From: a virus | Virus record (IMG/VR): IMGVR_UViG_3300020179_000005 | Span: 124,001 to 188,000 of that record | Direction: 5' to 3' (one strand) | DNA length: 64,000 nucleotides | In this document: in pieces, positions 24,752-33,193 of the stretch | How the letters are laid out: the number at the start of each line of letters is the position of its first letter | Position numbering within the stretch: position 1 is the stretch's first letter | Notes under the pieces: generated by a model | Databases searched by the model: none | Seen by the model: the letters and a program-made list of their open reading frames with translations, nothing else | Told to the model about the DNA's origin: nothing | Position numbers and translations under genes: made by a program

Positions 24752-24773
24752 AAGGGGCTTCGGCCCCTTTTAC
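24752..24773 (+). terminator. Rho-independent terminator
   Basis: AAGGGGCTTCGGCCCCTTTTACTTT; preceded by another hairpin GTCGG/CCGAC. Confidence 0.88.
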
Positions 24774-24778
24774 TTTAT

Positions 24779-24814
24779 GACTAGTACTTAGGTCTCTATT
24801 CTGAGGCCGCTAGT
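24779..24814 (+). promoter_or_regulatory. leader element 17
   Basis: Outer ACTAG/CTAGT, inner GGTCTC/GAGGCC. Confidence 0.65.
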
Positions 24815-24838
24815 AGCTCAAGAGAAAGGAAACTCATC

Positions 24839-27481
24839 ATGAGCGCAATCAACCAAGCGGTGAAGGGCGAAATCCCGATCATCGCATTCCTGTCAGGAAA
24901 GTGGCGAATCCTGACCAACAATCCCAGGGCACACGAAAAGTCTGCTCTGGAACTGTTCAGGGATACCAAAGAGCCAATCCAAGTCCAGACACGGACTCCA
25001 CAAGGTAGGACAATTTCCAACTACCTGATGGAAATCCACAATGGAACCTGGATCTACCCTGCGTTGAGCAAGTTGAACAAAAGAGGATTCACATTCCGAC
25101 TTGGTTCAATCTCAATCAGTGACCTAAAGCATGAAATCAAGTTGAAGAGGACCAATATCGACCTGTTGGTTGATGGATCCACTTTTGCTTGGGCAAATGC
25201 GACCTATGCATTCTTCCTTTACATCGATGGAATGGATCGTGAGATCTTCAGCCTCGAGGCAATGGACATGATTGCACTGGATGCAAAGAAGACACCAAAG
25301 CGACTGCAAGAAGTTGGTCGTTCATGCCAGATGTACAAGTCTGGTAAGTTCGACGAACTGAGCTGCTTGATGTTGGTGGACCCCAGCAATGAAATCCCAG
25401 AAGCTGAACATGATCACGGACCGGGTAACTGGCCTGCTGCTCGTGAAGAAGTCACCCTGGAGATGAGCCCTGATGGCAATAATTGCAATCCGTACGACGG
25501 ACCAATCATTGTCAGTCAGAGCTTCTTGCGGGAGATGTGCTACAAGATGGAAGAAGGTCATGAAAAGCGCCGTATGATTGCAATGATCATGGGCAACAAG
25601 ATTGACCGGTTCATCTTCCGACTGAGGACTCCGTACGGACTCGTAAAGGGTTTGGGTTTGTGCAGGCCTGACAGGGTGATGTCTCATGATGTCATCTTCC
25701 ACAGCAGTGCAATCAAGCCGGAGTTCCATTCGGATGGCAACAACTATCTGGCAACGGCGTTCATTCACGAGAACATCCACACGGCGATGTGGGACATGCA
25801 GAGCACGTTCCACAATCACGATTGGTTGTTCACCGAAGAGCGTTTCGTTCAGGACTCAGAGTCATTGGTGGATGACATCACCAAATCGTTCGCAGACAAC
25901 AAAGTGCCGGACTTCATCTTGCACCAAGTAAAGTTTGCTCATGACGAAGCTGGTGTGCACCACGAAGAACCTGTAGTGGCTGGTTGGAAGACCGCTGTTG
26001 TCAGGTGGCTTGAGGCAGGGAATGATCTGTCTGCTTCTGCTTGCTTTAACAGGCTGGCGATTGGTTCTGTAGAAATGCAGATGCAATCAGCACGAGACAA
26101 CAACCGTTGGTGGCTGCCAATGAGCAATGCATTCATGGCAACCGTCAACACCTATGCTGCCTTGGAGCACATGGCGATGATGGACCTTCCGGAAGAGAAG
26201 CGCAATTGTGTCTTCTATCTGGAGAATGTTGGTGTGGTAATTCCCACCGACAGGTTCGTTGATACCGCTGTGTTGCATGACACATGGGATCAAGACGGTG
26301 ATCAAGCCAAGTTCATCTGGATCAAAATCTGGTGCAGCCAGTATGGTCGAGAGAAACTGGAGAAGCTGTATTCGGACTCGGTACTGCCAGTCAACATGAT
26401 TGTGCCAGAGACACCGGAGGAAGCCATCGACGTCTGCGTAGTGATTCGTTCACCAAACGGACCAGGTGGGTACAGCATTGAGTGGTTTGATGCAGAGACC
26501 ATGCCATGGCACAGGCGTAATGACGAGCGGGTTCCGGTCATCGACTTGAACACTGCTCCATTCGGCATGTCGACTTTGCTGGAGACCTCTGAGCGAGGAG
26601 AGATTCCTCATTCAGTGGAGTACACCAGCAGGATGATCACACGAGACAACGTCAAACGGATGATCAGGGCACAGTTGGTAAATCCCAACGTAGGTACGTA
26701 TGCCAACTTGATCATGGCTTACTCTGCAATCATGGGAGTGAGCTATCCTGAGTGGCTGCCGGCAAACAGCAACGATGTGATCGACACCAATCAACAGGAG
26801 GCGGACATCGATTCCTTCCTCTACCTGAAGTTTGGAATGTTGCACATGCAAAAGTTGATCGTGAATGAAATCATTCGCGAACAGGTGCCTGTTGACAAGT
26901 TCGTGTTCAAGACACGTCTGTCGATTGGCATGGACGAAACAGATCAGGACATGCTTGAGGACATTCTGGTGGATGGCAAATTCACCCGTATGGACAATGT
27001 GAACAAGCACACCCTGGATCAAGTCAAGAAGATGATCGTTGAAGTTTCATTCGGTCGTCGTCTGGAATCTGAAACTCGTCAGTTGGTCATGGACAAATTG
27101 TCGATAGTCAAGCCGGAACACGTCGAATGGGCAAGTGGACTCTTCAAGGAGTTCGATGTGCGCCTCAAGCGTGCAGATGCAAAGTACCACTCCTCAGTGG
27201 CCAAGGCCGGTAAACTCGGGTTCAACAGCAAGTATCTCAAGATGTTTGCCGAAACCGAGCGCAGCAGGGAAATTGGCGATATTCAATCGGACCTGTACAA
27301 CAGGATCAATTCACACACAGCACCAGAAAAGTGGGCTGTACTGCTGTACCGGTACATCGTGGATCCGAGCCTGAACTCTGGCAAGTACGGTCTCAGTGAC
27401 CGGATCATCTTCCAGAATGGCCAGGAAGGACAACCCACGGTCATGGACCTGTTGATCCAAGGTTTGGCTGACCTCAAGTAA
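24839..27481 (+). CDS. two-barrel (YonO / RdRp-like) DNA-dependent RNA polymerase
   Basis: 880 residues. First double-psi-barrel signs: NPYDGPIIVSQSF (217-229), then FRLRTPYGLVKGLGL (260-274) with the invariant-type KG, and SSAIKPEF (289-296). Second barrel: the metal motif DQDGD (484-488) after a LHDTW turn, then VVIRSPNG (534-541) and NVGTYAN (617-623). This order (DG..VS, R..G.KG, IK, DxDGD, ..G..N) is that of the QDE-1/YonO/crAss-phage polymerase group, which copies DNA into RNA as a single chain. It would give the phage its own transcription and could read the repeated leader elements; a paralogue lies at 36174. Own unit. Confidence 0.82.
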   Translation: MSAINQAVKGEIPIIAFLSGKWRILTNNPRAHEKSALELFRDTKEPIQVQTRTPQGRTISNYLMEIHNGTWIYPALSKLNKRGFTFRLGSISISDLKHEIKLKRTNIDLLVDGSTFAWANATYAFFLYIDGMDREIFSLEAMDMIALDAKKTPKRLQEVGRSCQMYKSGKFDELSCLMLVDPSNEIPEAEHDHGPGNWPAAREEVTLEMSPDGNNCNPYDGPIIVSQSFLREMCYKMEEGHEKRRMIAMIMGNKIDRFIFRLRTPYGLVKGLGLCRPDRVMSHDVIFHSSAIKPEFHSDGNNYLATAFIHENIHTAMWDMQSTFHNHDWLFTEERFVQDSESLVDDITKSFADNKVPDFILHQVKFAHDEAGVHHEEPVVAGWKTAVVRWLEAGNDLSASACFNRLAIGSVEMQMQSARDNNRWWLPMSNAFMATVNTYAALEHMAMMDLPEEKRNCVFYLENVGVVIPTDRFVDTAVLHDTWDQDGDQAKFIWIKIWCSQYGREKLEKLYSDSVLPVNMIVPETPEEAIDVCVVIRSPNGPGGYSIEWFDAETMPWHRRNDERVPVIDLNTAPFGMSTLLETSERGEIPHSVEYTSRMITRDNVKRMIRAQLVNPNVGTYANLIMAYSAIMGVSYPEWLPANSNDVIDTNQQEADIDSFLYLKFGMLHMQKLIVNEIIREQVPVDKFVFKTRLSIGMDETDQDMLEDILVDGKFTRMDNVNKHTLDQVKKMIVEVSFGRRLESETRQLVMDKLSIVKPEHVEWASGLFKEFDVRLKRADAKYHSSVAKAGKLGFNSKYLKMFAETERSREIGDIQSDLYNRINSHTAPEKWAVLLYRYIVDPSLNSGKYGLSDRIIFQNGQEGQPTVMDLLIQGLADLK

Positions 27482-27606
27482 TTAATCCTTTATTGATTGT
27501 GAATACCTATGGGTATTCTAAATAGGTCTCTCTGGCTGGCTAGGCTCTAGGTTGCTTGGCTGGCTTGGGTTGTTGCGTGTTGACTCTTCTTACGGGTCTA
27601 ACGCGC

Positions 27607-27621
27607 AAAATAGGGGTCTTT
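27607..27621 (+). promoter_or_regulatory. AAAATAGGGG element 1
   Basis: AAAATA then GGGG-TCTTT-CCCC hairpin; the G run begins the stem. Confidence 0.55.
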
Positions 27622-27655
27622 CCCCGTTTGGCGTTGCTGAACGGGTTTGACTCTG

Positions 27656-27681
27656 AAAATAGGGGCTCATTCCCGAGCCTC
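27656..27681 (+). promoter_or_regulatory. AAAATAGGGG element 2
   Basis: AAAATA then GGGGCTC/GAGCCTC hairpin. Lies 60-80 nt before the gene at 27740. Confidence 0.55.
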
Positions 27682-27739
27682 TTCAGGCGGTCACTGCCTG
27701 CGTAAGAAAGTGGCAAAGCGGTCAAGGAGCCGCAGCAAT

Positions 27740-28252
27740 ATGAAGCAGATACTGAAGGCGCTCTACGCCAACAATGATTGGCAGGAGCGAGTGAACACCG
27801 AGACGGGCAAGCGATTCTGGCAGGTGCTAGTTGGGCCTGTTGGCTTTGATGCCGTTTCGGCGGAAGACCGTCAGGTCAACGCGTACAACTGGGCAATCAA
27901 CGAAGATGACCAGTTGACCGTGGAAGTGGACGGTGCCAAGCACTCAGTGAACCTGAAGTCCTATGTGGACGAAGTGGTTCGCAGTGCGACTGGTGGAATC
28001 AACCCGAAGGGTGTGTTGCGCGTCTTGTGCGACGACATCGTGCTGGGGAAGGCCACCGAGTTGACCTACAAGGATGGCAGCGTCCACCCGCAAATCACGG
28101 TGTACCCCGTGAACTTCGTGGTTGAGACCTACCAGCGGAGCAGGCCAGCAGCGGTGAAGATGGACAACGCAGCGTTCGCAGCGCTGAAGAGTCGGATGTC
28201 GCAGCCGACGCGGCCAGTGGTGGTCGCTGAGAGCAGTGACGCACCGTTCTGA
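27740..28252 (+). CDS. possible single-stranded DNA-binding-like protein
   Basis: 170 residues from ATG 27740 after AAGGAG. Beta-rich N-terminal two thirds and a flexible end with the terminal motif ESSDAPF, like the acidic ...PF tip of bacterial SSB that recruits partners. No OB-fold signature can be proved by eye, so the call is tentative. Stop codon in loop of CCGTTC/GAACGG (28244-28260). Confidence 0.6.
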   Translation: MKQILKALYANNDWQERVNTETGKRFWQVLVGPVGFDAVSAEDRQVNAYNWAINEDDQLTVEVDGAKHSVNLKSYVDEVVRSATGGINPKGVLRVLCDDIVLGKATELTYKDGSVHPQITVYPVNFVVETYQRSRPAAVKMDNAAFAALKSRMSQPTRPVVVAESSDAPF

Positions 28253-28269
28253 CCGAACGGCGGAATGTG

Positions 28270-28299
28270 TTGGTGGGGGGGCTTCGGCCCCCCTGCCAA
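28270..28299 (+). terminator. strong hairpin, probable terminator
   Basis: TTGG-TGGGGGG / CCCCCCT-CCAA stem with CTTCGG loop, but followed by A-rich rather than T-rich sequence. Confidence 0.6.
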
Positions 28300-28429
28300 T
28301 AAAAAATTGGTCTAGGTATATAGGTTCTTGCTATCCCTCCTTGGGGACACCCAGTCCGGCGGTGCTATGCACTTCTCACCGTCGGGCTGGGTCGTCTTTT
28401 CGTGTGGGTGCTTGAATGGTAATACAAAA

Positions 28430-28439
28430 AAAATAGGGG
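28430..28439 (+). promoter_or_regulatory. AAAATAGGGG element 3
   Basis: 30 nt before the next gene's start. The stretch 28300-28429 before it has no gene I can support. Confidence 0.5.
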
Positions 28440-28468
28440 TAACATCCAAGTCAACAGTGGAGGGCATC

Positions 28469-28675
28469 ATGCCTAAGCAATCAGTGAATCCAGTAATTCC
28501 GTTTGAAGTAATGATTCCCAAGCGGGGAGATAGGTCTCAGGTGTTGGCGGAAATCGTCAGCATCGTCGAGAACGCACCTTCTTCCAAGTGGGACAAGTAC
28601 CAAAGTGCAGAACAAGAGTTCCATCTCTTCAATGTGATGGCAGCTTCCTCAATCCCGGAGGACAATAACGTATAA
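28469..28675 (+). CDS. small hypothetical protein
   Basis: 68 residues from ATG 28469 after GGAGGG. No family recognised. Confidence 0.6.
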   Translation: MPKQSVNPVIPFEVMIPKRGDRSQVLAEIVSIVENAPSSKWDKYQSAEQEFHLFNVMAASSIPEDNNV

Positions 28676-28679
28676 GATG

Positions 28680-29155
28680 TTTCCCTGTACAACCGTAATC
28701 ACATGCAGGGTTATGCCATCGGGCGAAGAACCGATGTTAGCGGAGAATGGTTGGATTGTCCGGGTTTATTCTGTGTCGGCCCTTAAGTGGAAGTACGTAC
28801 AGGATAGACGAAACTTATTGTGAACTGGGCTGGCCCGTCCCAAAGGATGTCGGAGTCTGTTGATATCTTCGGAGCAACAGACAGGGCGCTATTAATGGGA
28901 GATTGATGTCCCGTGGATACATCAATGGTGTAATTGCAGCATCAGACAGCTCTTGCTGACATACCAAGTAGACAAAGTGCAGTAGTATGTCACAGAATTA
29001 AAAGTGGGGAAGGCGTTCGCAACTCCCCATGGTTATGGGACTGGCTTAAATGCCGGGCCATTGACGGGTTTCGGTTCAACCGAGTAATGTCCCATCTGGC
29101 TGACCCACCTACGGCGAACCTAGTGGGTGGGGCGCAAGCCCTGCCCACTCGATAA
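28680..29155 (+). ncRNA. large structured non-coding RNA candidate
   Basis: No convincing gene over about 550 nt, but many perfect stems: CATCGG/CCGATG, GTCTGTTG/CAACAGAC with a CTTCGG-type turn, TTGATGT/ACATCAA, GACATAC/GTATGTC, GGGGA/TCCCC, ATGGGAC/GTCCCAT closing a branch, CGGTT/ACCG and a final GTGGG-GGGC-GCAA-GCCC-CCCAC hairpin with GNRA loop. Size and density resemble the large phage-linked RNAs (GOLLD, ROOL, HEARO class); I cannot assign it to one of them. Confidence 0.6.
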
Positions 29156-29208
29156 TAATATATAAAAAAATTTTTTATTAGCTTATAATTCTAAAAATTT
29201 ACACTAGA

Positions 29209-29218
29209 AAAATAGGGG
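29209..29218 (+). promoter_or_regulatory. AAAATAGGGG element 4
   Basis: Directly before the gene at 29227; the G run may also serve as ribosome site. Confidence 0.5.
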
Positions 29219-29226
29219 GGTGTTTC

Positions 29227-29448
29227 ATGACGCAAGAATGGACAGATTTGGTGCCCAAGTGCACCATACACAATGTTCCGATGAGAGTAAAACAACTGAC
29301 ACTCACTGAAGAACGCGAAGTTCGTGATTGTGACCTGATCATTGACGACACGCGCAAACACTGGGTTTGTGATTCGTGCCGCATTGTTTGGGTTTCCATC
29401 ATTGAGAACAACGAGATGAATGTACTTGGTATTCCAAGGTCGCACTAA
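29227..29448 (+). CDS. small zinc-binding hypothetical protein
   Basis: 73 residues. C12-x2-H and a later C48-x2-C suggest one zinc site. Followed at once by an AAAATAGGGG element. Confidence 0.65.
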   Translation: MTQEWTDLVPKCTIHNVPMRVKQLTLTEEREVRDCDLIIDDTRKHWVCDSCRIVWVSIIENNEMNVLGIPRSH

Positions 29449-29457
29449 AAATAGGGG
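29448..29457 (+). promoter_or_regulatory. AAAATAGGGG element 5
   Basis: Overlaps the stop of the upstream gene; G run 6 nt before the next ATG. Confidence 0.5.
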
Positions 29458-29462
29458 TAATT

Positions 29463-29639
29463 ATGAAATATGTGTTATTGCCAGTAATGTGGAAAATAAA
29501 GAATGCTTGTTGGCGCATAGCCGTCAAATTGAGCAAACTTGAATACACGATACTTGATCGTATCGATGCAATTGATCCCCACTATGCCGATAGGCAGTGG
29601 GCTAAGAAAATATTCAACAAAAACAAAGGGGTAAAGTAA
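29463..29639 (+). CDS. small basic hypothetical protein
   Basis: 58 residues, ATG; stop overlaps next start (TAATG). Basic amphipathic helix. First of a chain of six coupled tiny genes to 30473. Confidence 0.55.
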   Translation: MKYVLLPVMWKIKNACWRIAVKLSKLEYTILDRIDAIDPHYADRQWAKKIFNKNKGVK

Positions 29640-29845
29640 TGTCATCATGGAAGTTAACCAAAGCAGTAATGCGTGCTCAACTAATCTGGATGGTCATCGC
29701 ATTTTCGGTAATGTTCATCGTCGGTTTGTTTGTGACCAAGGACAAGGTTCCAAGCAAAAGGACCAAGGATGGTTTCAAGACCGAAGAGATGCAGTCCGTC
29801 TACGATCACTATCTGAATAAGGAGATGAAGTATGGCAAGTCCTGA
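29639..29845 (+). CDS. single-pass membrane protein
   Basis: 68 residues with one membrane helix (about 12-33) and a charged tail. Coupled to both neighbours. Confidence 0.6.
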   Translation: MSSWKLTKAVMRAQLIWMVIAFSVMFIVGLFVTKDKVPSKRTKDGFKTEEMQSVYDHYLNKEMKYGKS

Positions 29846-29966
29846 AAACACCAAATGGTGGAAGGAATCCGAACGCTTGAAGGAAAAAAACAAGCGTCGT
29901 TCTGCCCGCCGCAAAGCAAATCCCGGTTTCCATAATCCCAGAGCCAAAAAGAAAGAGAGTGAATAA
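29832..29966 (+). CDS. very basic small protein
   Basis: 44 residues, ATG, more than a third Lys/Arg. Overlaps neighbours (14 nt and 1 nt). Likely binds nucleic acid. Confidence 0.5.
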   Translation: MASPENTKWWKESERLKEKNKRRSARRKANPGFHNPRAKKKESE

Positions 29967-30286
29967 TGTACATATTCCACGAAAACCAATACGACACCGA
30001 TAGCAGCAGTATCTACGGGTTCTTTGTCTACCGCAAAGACGGAAAGTCCATGCCCAAGGGTATGATCACTTCGTTCAATGCGATGTGGTACAAAGCCTTG
30101 GATAGGTTCCCTTCTTTCAGCCAGATCGAGTTCGCCGTTCAATCACCAACTGGTGACTCGTCAGACCACTTCGACTACACGATGCCCTGTGCGAATTTCG
30201 AACAGGCAAAAGCCATTGTGGACAACTATCGTGCAGGCTTGTACGAAATGCTGGGTGAAATTCGTAAAGAGGAGTTGTACTCATGA
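29966..30286 (+). CDS. hypothetical protein
   Basis: 106 residues, start overlaps previous stop. Aromatic-rich alpha/beta protein, no family recognised. Confidence 0.65.
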   Translation: MYIFHENQYDTDSSSIYGFFVYRKDGKSMPKGMITSFNAMWYKALDRFPSFSQIEFAVQSPTGDSSDHFDYTMPCANFEQAKAIVDNYRAGLYEMLGEIRKEELYS

Positions 30287-30378
30287 AACCGATCACTAAA
30301 ATTGGTTTGATCGTCACCACGATTGCATTCCTAATTTCTGGTGCAGCATACAAGTTCCGGCGAAAGCCGGGCTTGTAA
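30283..30378 (+). CDS. tiny membrane protein
   Basis: 31 residues, ATGA overlap with the gene before. One hydrophobic helix (7-22), basic tail. Confidence 0.5.
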   Translation: MKPITKIGLIVTTIAFLISGAAYKFRRKPGL

Positions 30379-30473
30379 TGCTGTTACCGGGAATATTCAC
30401 GGCAATCATTCTAAATCTTATTGTCATAGTCTTGGTCGGATTGGCCAAGGTTAATGACGATAGAAAAAAATAA
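30378..30473 (+). CDS. tiny membrane protein
   Basis: 31 residues, TAATG overlap. One hydrophobic helix (2-23), charged tail; pairs with the previous tiny membrane protein. Confidence 0.5.
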   Translation: MLLPGIFTAIILNLIVIVLVGLAKVNDDRKK

Positions 30474-30504
30474 CACTAGCCTTCCTGTTTTAAAAATTCC
30501 TAGG

Positions 30505-30514
30505 AAAATAGGGG
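30505..30514 (+). promoter_or_regulatory. AAAATAGGGG element 6
   Basis: Follows a CTAGCC...CCTAGG stretch; precedes the ribosome site GGGAGG. Confidence 0.5.
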
Positions 30515-30536
30515 TCATATTGAAGGGAGGTGATGC

Positions 30537-30608
30537 GTGTTTGATTGGTTGTTCGATCTAATCACTGAACTAATAGATGCAATATTCGGAACATATGAAG
30601 AATTCTAA
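30537..30608 (+). CDS. possible 23-residue peptide
   Basis: GTG start after AGGGAGGTGAT, an excellent ribosome site, and a clean stop. Acidic amphipathic sequence. Too short to be certain. Confidence 0.35.
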   Translation: MFDWLFDLITELIDAIFGTYEEF

Positions 30609-30631
30609 CAACAAAAGAAAGAGGTAATGTC

Positions 30632-30832
30632 ATGCGTAAGTTAGGTAAACTGTTGGGCAAGACAACCGCCCAAACAAAGAACCTCGCCAAGTCCACCAAG
30701 AGTGGTGGTAAGGCTGCGATCAGCAAGACAAAGTCAACATTGGTAACGGCCAAAGACGACTTCGTTGCTGGTTACAAGGAACAGGCTGGTGGAGAAAGTT
30801 CCTCACCAATCGTTCCTGAATCAGGCGATTGA
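30632..30832 (+). CDS. Lys/Ser-rich basic small protein
   Basis: 66 residues; repetitive Lys/Thr/Ser/Gly N-terminal two thirds, histone-tail-like composition; may coat DNA. No family. Confidence 0.6.
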   Translation: MRKLGKLLGKTTAQTKNLAKSTKSGGKAAISKTKSTLVTAKDDFVAGYKEQAGGESSSPIVPESGD

Positions 30833-30837
30833 AATAC

Positions 30838-30877
30838 AAAATAGGGGATCGTTCAGCAGTGAACTTTCCTTCAGCAA
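30838..30877 (+). promoter_or_regulatory. AAAATAGGGG element 7
   Basis: AAAATA then AGGGGA/TTTCCT outer and GTTCA/TGAAC inner stems; 60 nt before the 345-residue gene. Confidence 0.55.
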
Positions 30878-30925
30878 TACATCATATCATATCAAACAAT
30901 AAAACACAAAGGAAAAAAACATATT

Positions 30926-31963
30926 ATGTCCACACTAAGCAACAAGTTCGGTATCAAGAGCGACACATTCGCTGTTGTCACCGAGAACCCCGATGCGCTC
31001 AAGTCCCAGAGTTCAACCGTCAAGTTGATCAAGGACAAGCGCGTCAAGATCAAGGGTTCCATCAACGGCAATGCCATTGACACCTATGCGACTCTGGAGT
31101 CCGCATTCTGGACTCGTCTGACGGTTCGTGACCACGAAGTCCGCCGCCAGAACGCAGAGCCCCGTATCAGCCAAGTCTTTGGTGGCGTGTTCAAGCCAGT
31201 CAAGTTGAAGGTTGAAGTCGAACTCGGCGGTCAGGTAATGACGCTGAGTGAGTTGATCGAGACCCTCATTCTTGAGAGCGCCAAGGGCAAGAGCCTTGAT
31301 GACGTGCGTAAGATCCTCAACGACACCAACCTGATCAAGGGCCTCAGCGACGGTATGCCACTGATGTTCCAACAGATGGGTGCCAGCCAGAACGGTTTCG
31401 CCCACGCGGTGGAAATCTTCAAGGCGGCAGGTGGTATTGACGATCTGGCAACGCTGCACAAGAATCCGCGTTTCCACACCTGCTATGACATGAAAGCCAA
31501 TCAGGGTCTGGAAGTGGTTGCCTTCGAGTTGGGTTCAGCCGACCGCAAGCAATCCACCACTGGTCAGGGTTTCATTGACATCGTTGACGCGGTGTTCAGC
31601 AACCTCGTGCGTGTCATTGAACACAAGACCGCAGCGAGCATCCTGTCCAAGCAGATTCAGGAGAAGGCAGCCGAGATGTCCCAAGGGGATGTCAAACTGC
31701 ACGAAGCCAAGATCAAGAACGAACTTGACATGAGCCGTCAGTACCCAGTGATCTGGTCTGGTGCTTCTCGTCAGGTTGATGTGCAAGCCAATGGTGAGAA
31801 AGTTACCAGAGACAAGTACAACGCAACCAACGCACCGTGTGGTCGTTGGACGGTTGTGACTGCCAATGGTAACGTGGATCTGGATGTCTGGTCTAACTCG
31901 ACCAACAAGCCAGCCAACGCACCTGTCGCAGTACAGGTTGACACCACAGTTGCACCGTTCTAA
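30926..31963 (+). CDS. abundant-type hypothetical protein with acidic PF end
   Basis: 345 residues, ATG after AAAGGA. Helical middle, beta-like C-terminal third, ending VDTTVAPF. GC-rich, well-adapted codons compared with neighbours suggest high expression. No family recognised. Stop codon sits in the loop of a CACC-TTCT/AGAA-GGTG hairpin (31953-31973). Confidence 0.72.
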   Translation: MSTLSNKFGIKSDTFAVVTENPDALKSQSSTVKLIKDKRVKIKGSINGNAIDTYATLESAFWTRLTVRDHEVRRQNAEPRISQVFGGVFKPVKLKVEVELGGQVMTLSELIETLILESAKGKSLDDVRKILNDTNLIKGLSDGMPLMFQQMGASQNGFAHAVEIFKAAGGIDDLATLHKNPRFHTCYDMKANQGLEVVAFELGSADRKQSTTGQGFIDIVDAVFSNLVRVIEHKTAASILSKQIQEKAAEMSQGDVKLHEAKIKNELDMSRQYPVIWSGASRQVDVQANGEKVTRDKYNATNAPCGRWTVVTANGNVDLDVWSNSTNKPANAPVAVQVDTTVAPF

Positions 31964-31969
31964 GTAGAA

Positions 31970-32028
31970 GGTGTTGTTCCCGCCAGTTAGTTGCCATCAG
32001 AGCAAAAAGCCCATCTGGCGGGGACACC
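31970..32028 (+). terminator. large hairpin, probable terminator
   Basis: CCCGCCAG/CTGGCGGG stem extended by GGTG/CACC, loop of about 28 nt. Confidence 0.5.
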
Positions 32029-32084
32029 ACCAATACTTATAATAATAAAAAATAATACTAGCCCTAATGAAAGGTAGGCTATTT

Positions 32085-32366
32085 ATGTACCCGATTGCCT
32101 TGGCGGTGTTCTTGGGTTTTGCTGTGGCGTTTGCCACGGATGCAATTCTCAATTATCTTCCGTTCCTGCAGAAGGTTCCATACCTAGGAAAGCCTGAAGT
32201 TCTGTTTCCAGTGTTGACCGTCTTGACGGTCTGGGCAGCAGATGTCAGCATTCTGGGAGCCTATGGATTTGGTGGAGATCAATGGTTGAATGTCGTTGGT
32301 TCGGCATTTGCCATCGTGGTCGCTACTAAAACCGTAGATGAAATCACTGACGCTTTGACGCGTTAG
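32085..32366 (+). CDS. small membrane protein, holin-like shape
   Basis: 93 residues from ATG 32085 (AAAGGTAGG before it; an ATG at 32067 is less likely). Three hydrophobic segments. Could be a holin by size and topology only. Confidence 0.6.
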   Translation: MYPIALAVFLGFAVAFATDAILNYLPFLQKVPYLGKPEVLFPVLTVLTVWAADVSILGAYGFGGDQWLNVVGSAFAIVVATKTVDEITDALTR

Positions 32367-32451
32367 AGGTAGTAGTGGGTGGTAGTGTCCTTGCACTATC
32401 ACCCACAAACCCCTATAAAAAAAATTTTACTAATTCAAAAAGGAGCAAACA

Positions 32452-32682
32452 ATGACAAAACGCCCACCACTAACACCATGTATCATTTGTGAAAAAGCAG
32501 TAATGCACCTATGGGAAAACAACGCCACCAACCTCAATGGTGGTTGTGACATCAGGATCAGTGCTCATTATGGTAGTGAGTTTGATACCTCTAAATTTGC
32601 CGGCATTGTGTGTGACGAATGTGTAGACAACTTGGTTCAATCCAAACGACTCAGGTTTATCGGTTACAATCACGATCTATAG
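32452..32682 (+). CDS. small zinc-binding protein
   Basis: 76 residues, ATG after AAGGAG. CIIC (10-13) and CDEC (54-57) make a zinc ribbon-like site. Confidence 0.7.
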   Translation: MTKRPPLTPCIICEKAVMHLWENNATNLNGGCDIRISAHYGSEFDTSKFAGIVCDECVDNLVQSKRLRFIGYNHDL

Positions 32683-32945
32683 AACGAATGTGTACTGTCT
32701 ACTCTATAGTCTATATAAGGCTATAGGGTAGCAGTAACAAAAAATATTTCTAGTCTTCTGGGTACCGAAAAAATTCGGTCCTTTACGGTAATAAATATTT
32801 TTATTTTTATTAGTCCTCTGGTCACCGAATTTTTCGGGGGGCCCCAGAAAAAAGTTCTTTTAGGTGTTGCATCTAAAAAAGAATATATGCTATAGTATAT
32901 TCAGCAAGCAATACCAAAATTATTCAAACTTACAAGGAGCAATGT

Positions 32946-33176
32946 ATGCCAAAGCAACATCAATCCAAAGCCATCAAAGAAGTCTTTCGGGAGCTGAGAA
33001 GACTTGGCTTTGTAGTAGAACAGAAGAAATCAGGCGCATACCGGATTGTCCCCCCTTCAACAATTCCGGGCCCGATATATACAACTCACGGCACAGAATC
33101 AGCGTTACACCCAATACGCCGTGACTTTAAAAAATATTATAACATAACTCTTCAATCTACTCTTAAAGTCAAATAA
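32946..33176 (+). CDS. HicA-like small protein
   Basis: 76 residues. Pattern KEVFRELRRLGFVVEQKKSG-AYRI and HGTESALHPIRRDFKK resembles the double-stranded-RNA-binding-like fold of HicA toxins, but the usual catalytic Gly-Ser-His is AYR here and no HicB partner follows. The 263 nt before it contain two related hairpins around ACCGAA/TTCGGT and no gene. Confidence 0.5.
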   Translation: MPKQHQSKAIKEVFRELRRLGFVVEQKKSGAYRIVPPSTIPGPIYTTHGTESALHPIRRDFKKYYNITLQSTLKVK

Positions 33177-33193
33177 CAAGGAAAAGTTTGTTA

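Noticed and set aside
28680-29155. tmRNA or a small protein gene (frame 28934-29155)
   Set aside because: No tRNA-like ends or tag frame could be found, and the short frame has no ribosome site and poor composition in a strongly folded region.
32946-33176. HicAB toxin-antitoxin module
   Set aside because: No HicB-like gene follows and the catalytic His pattern is altered; kept only as HicA-like.
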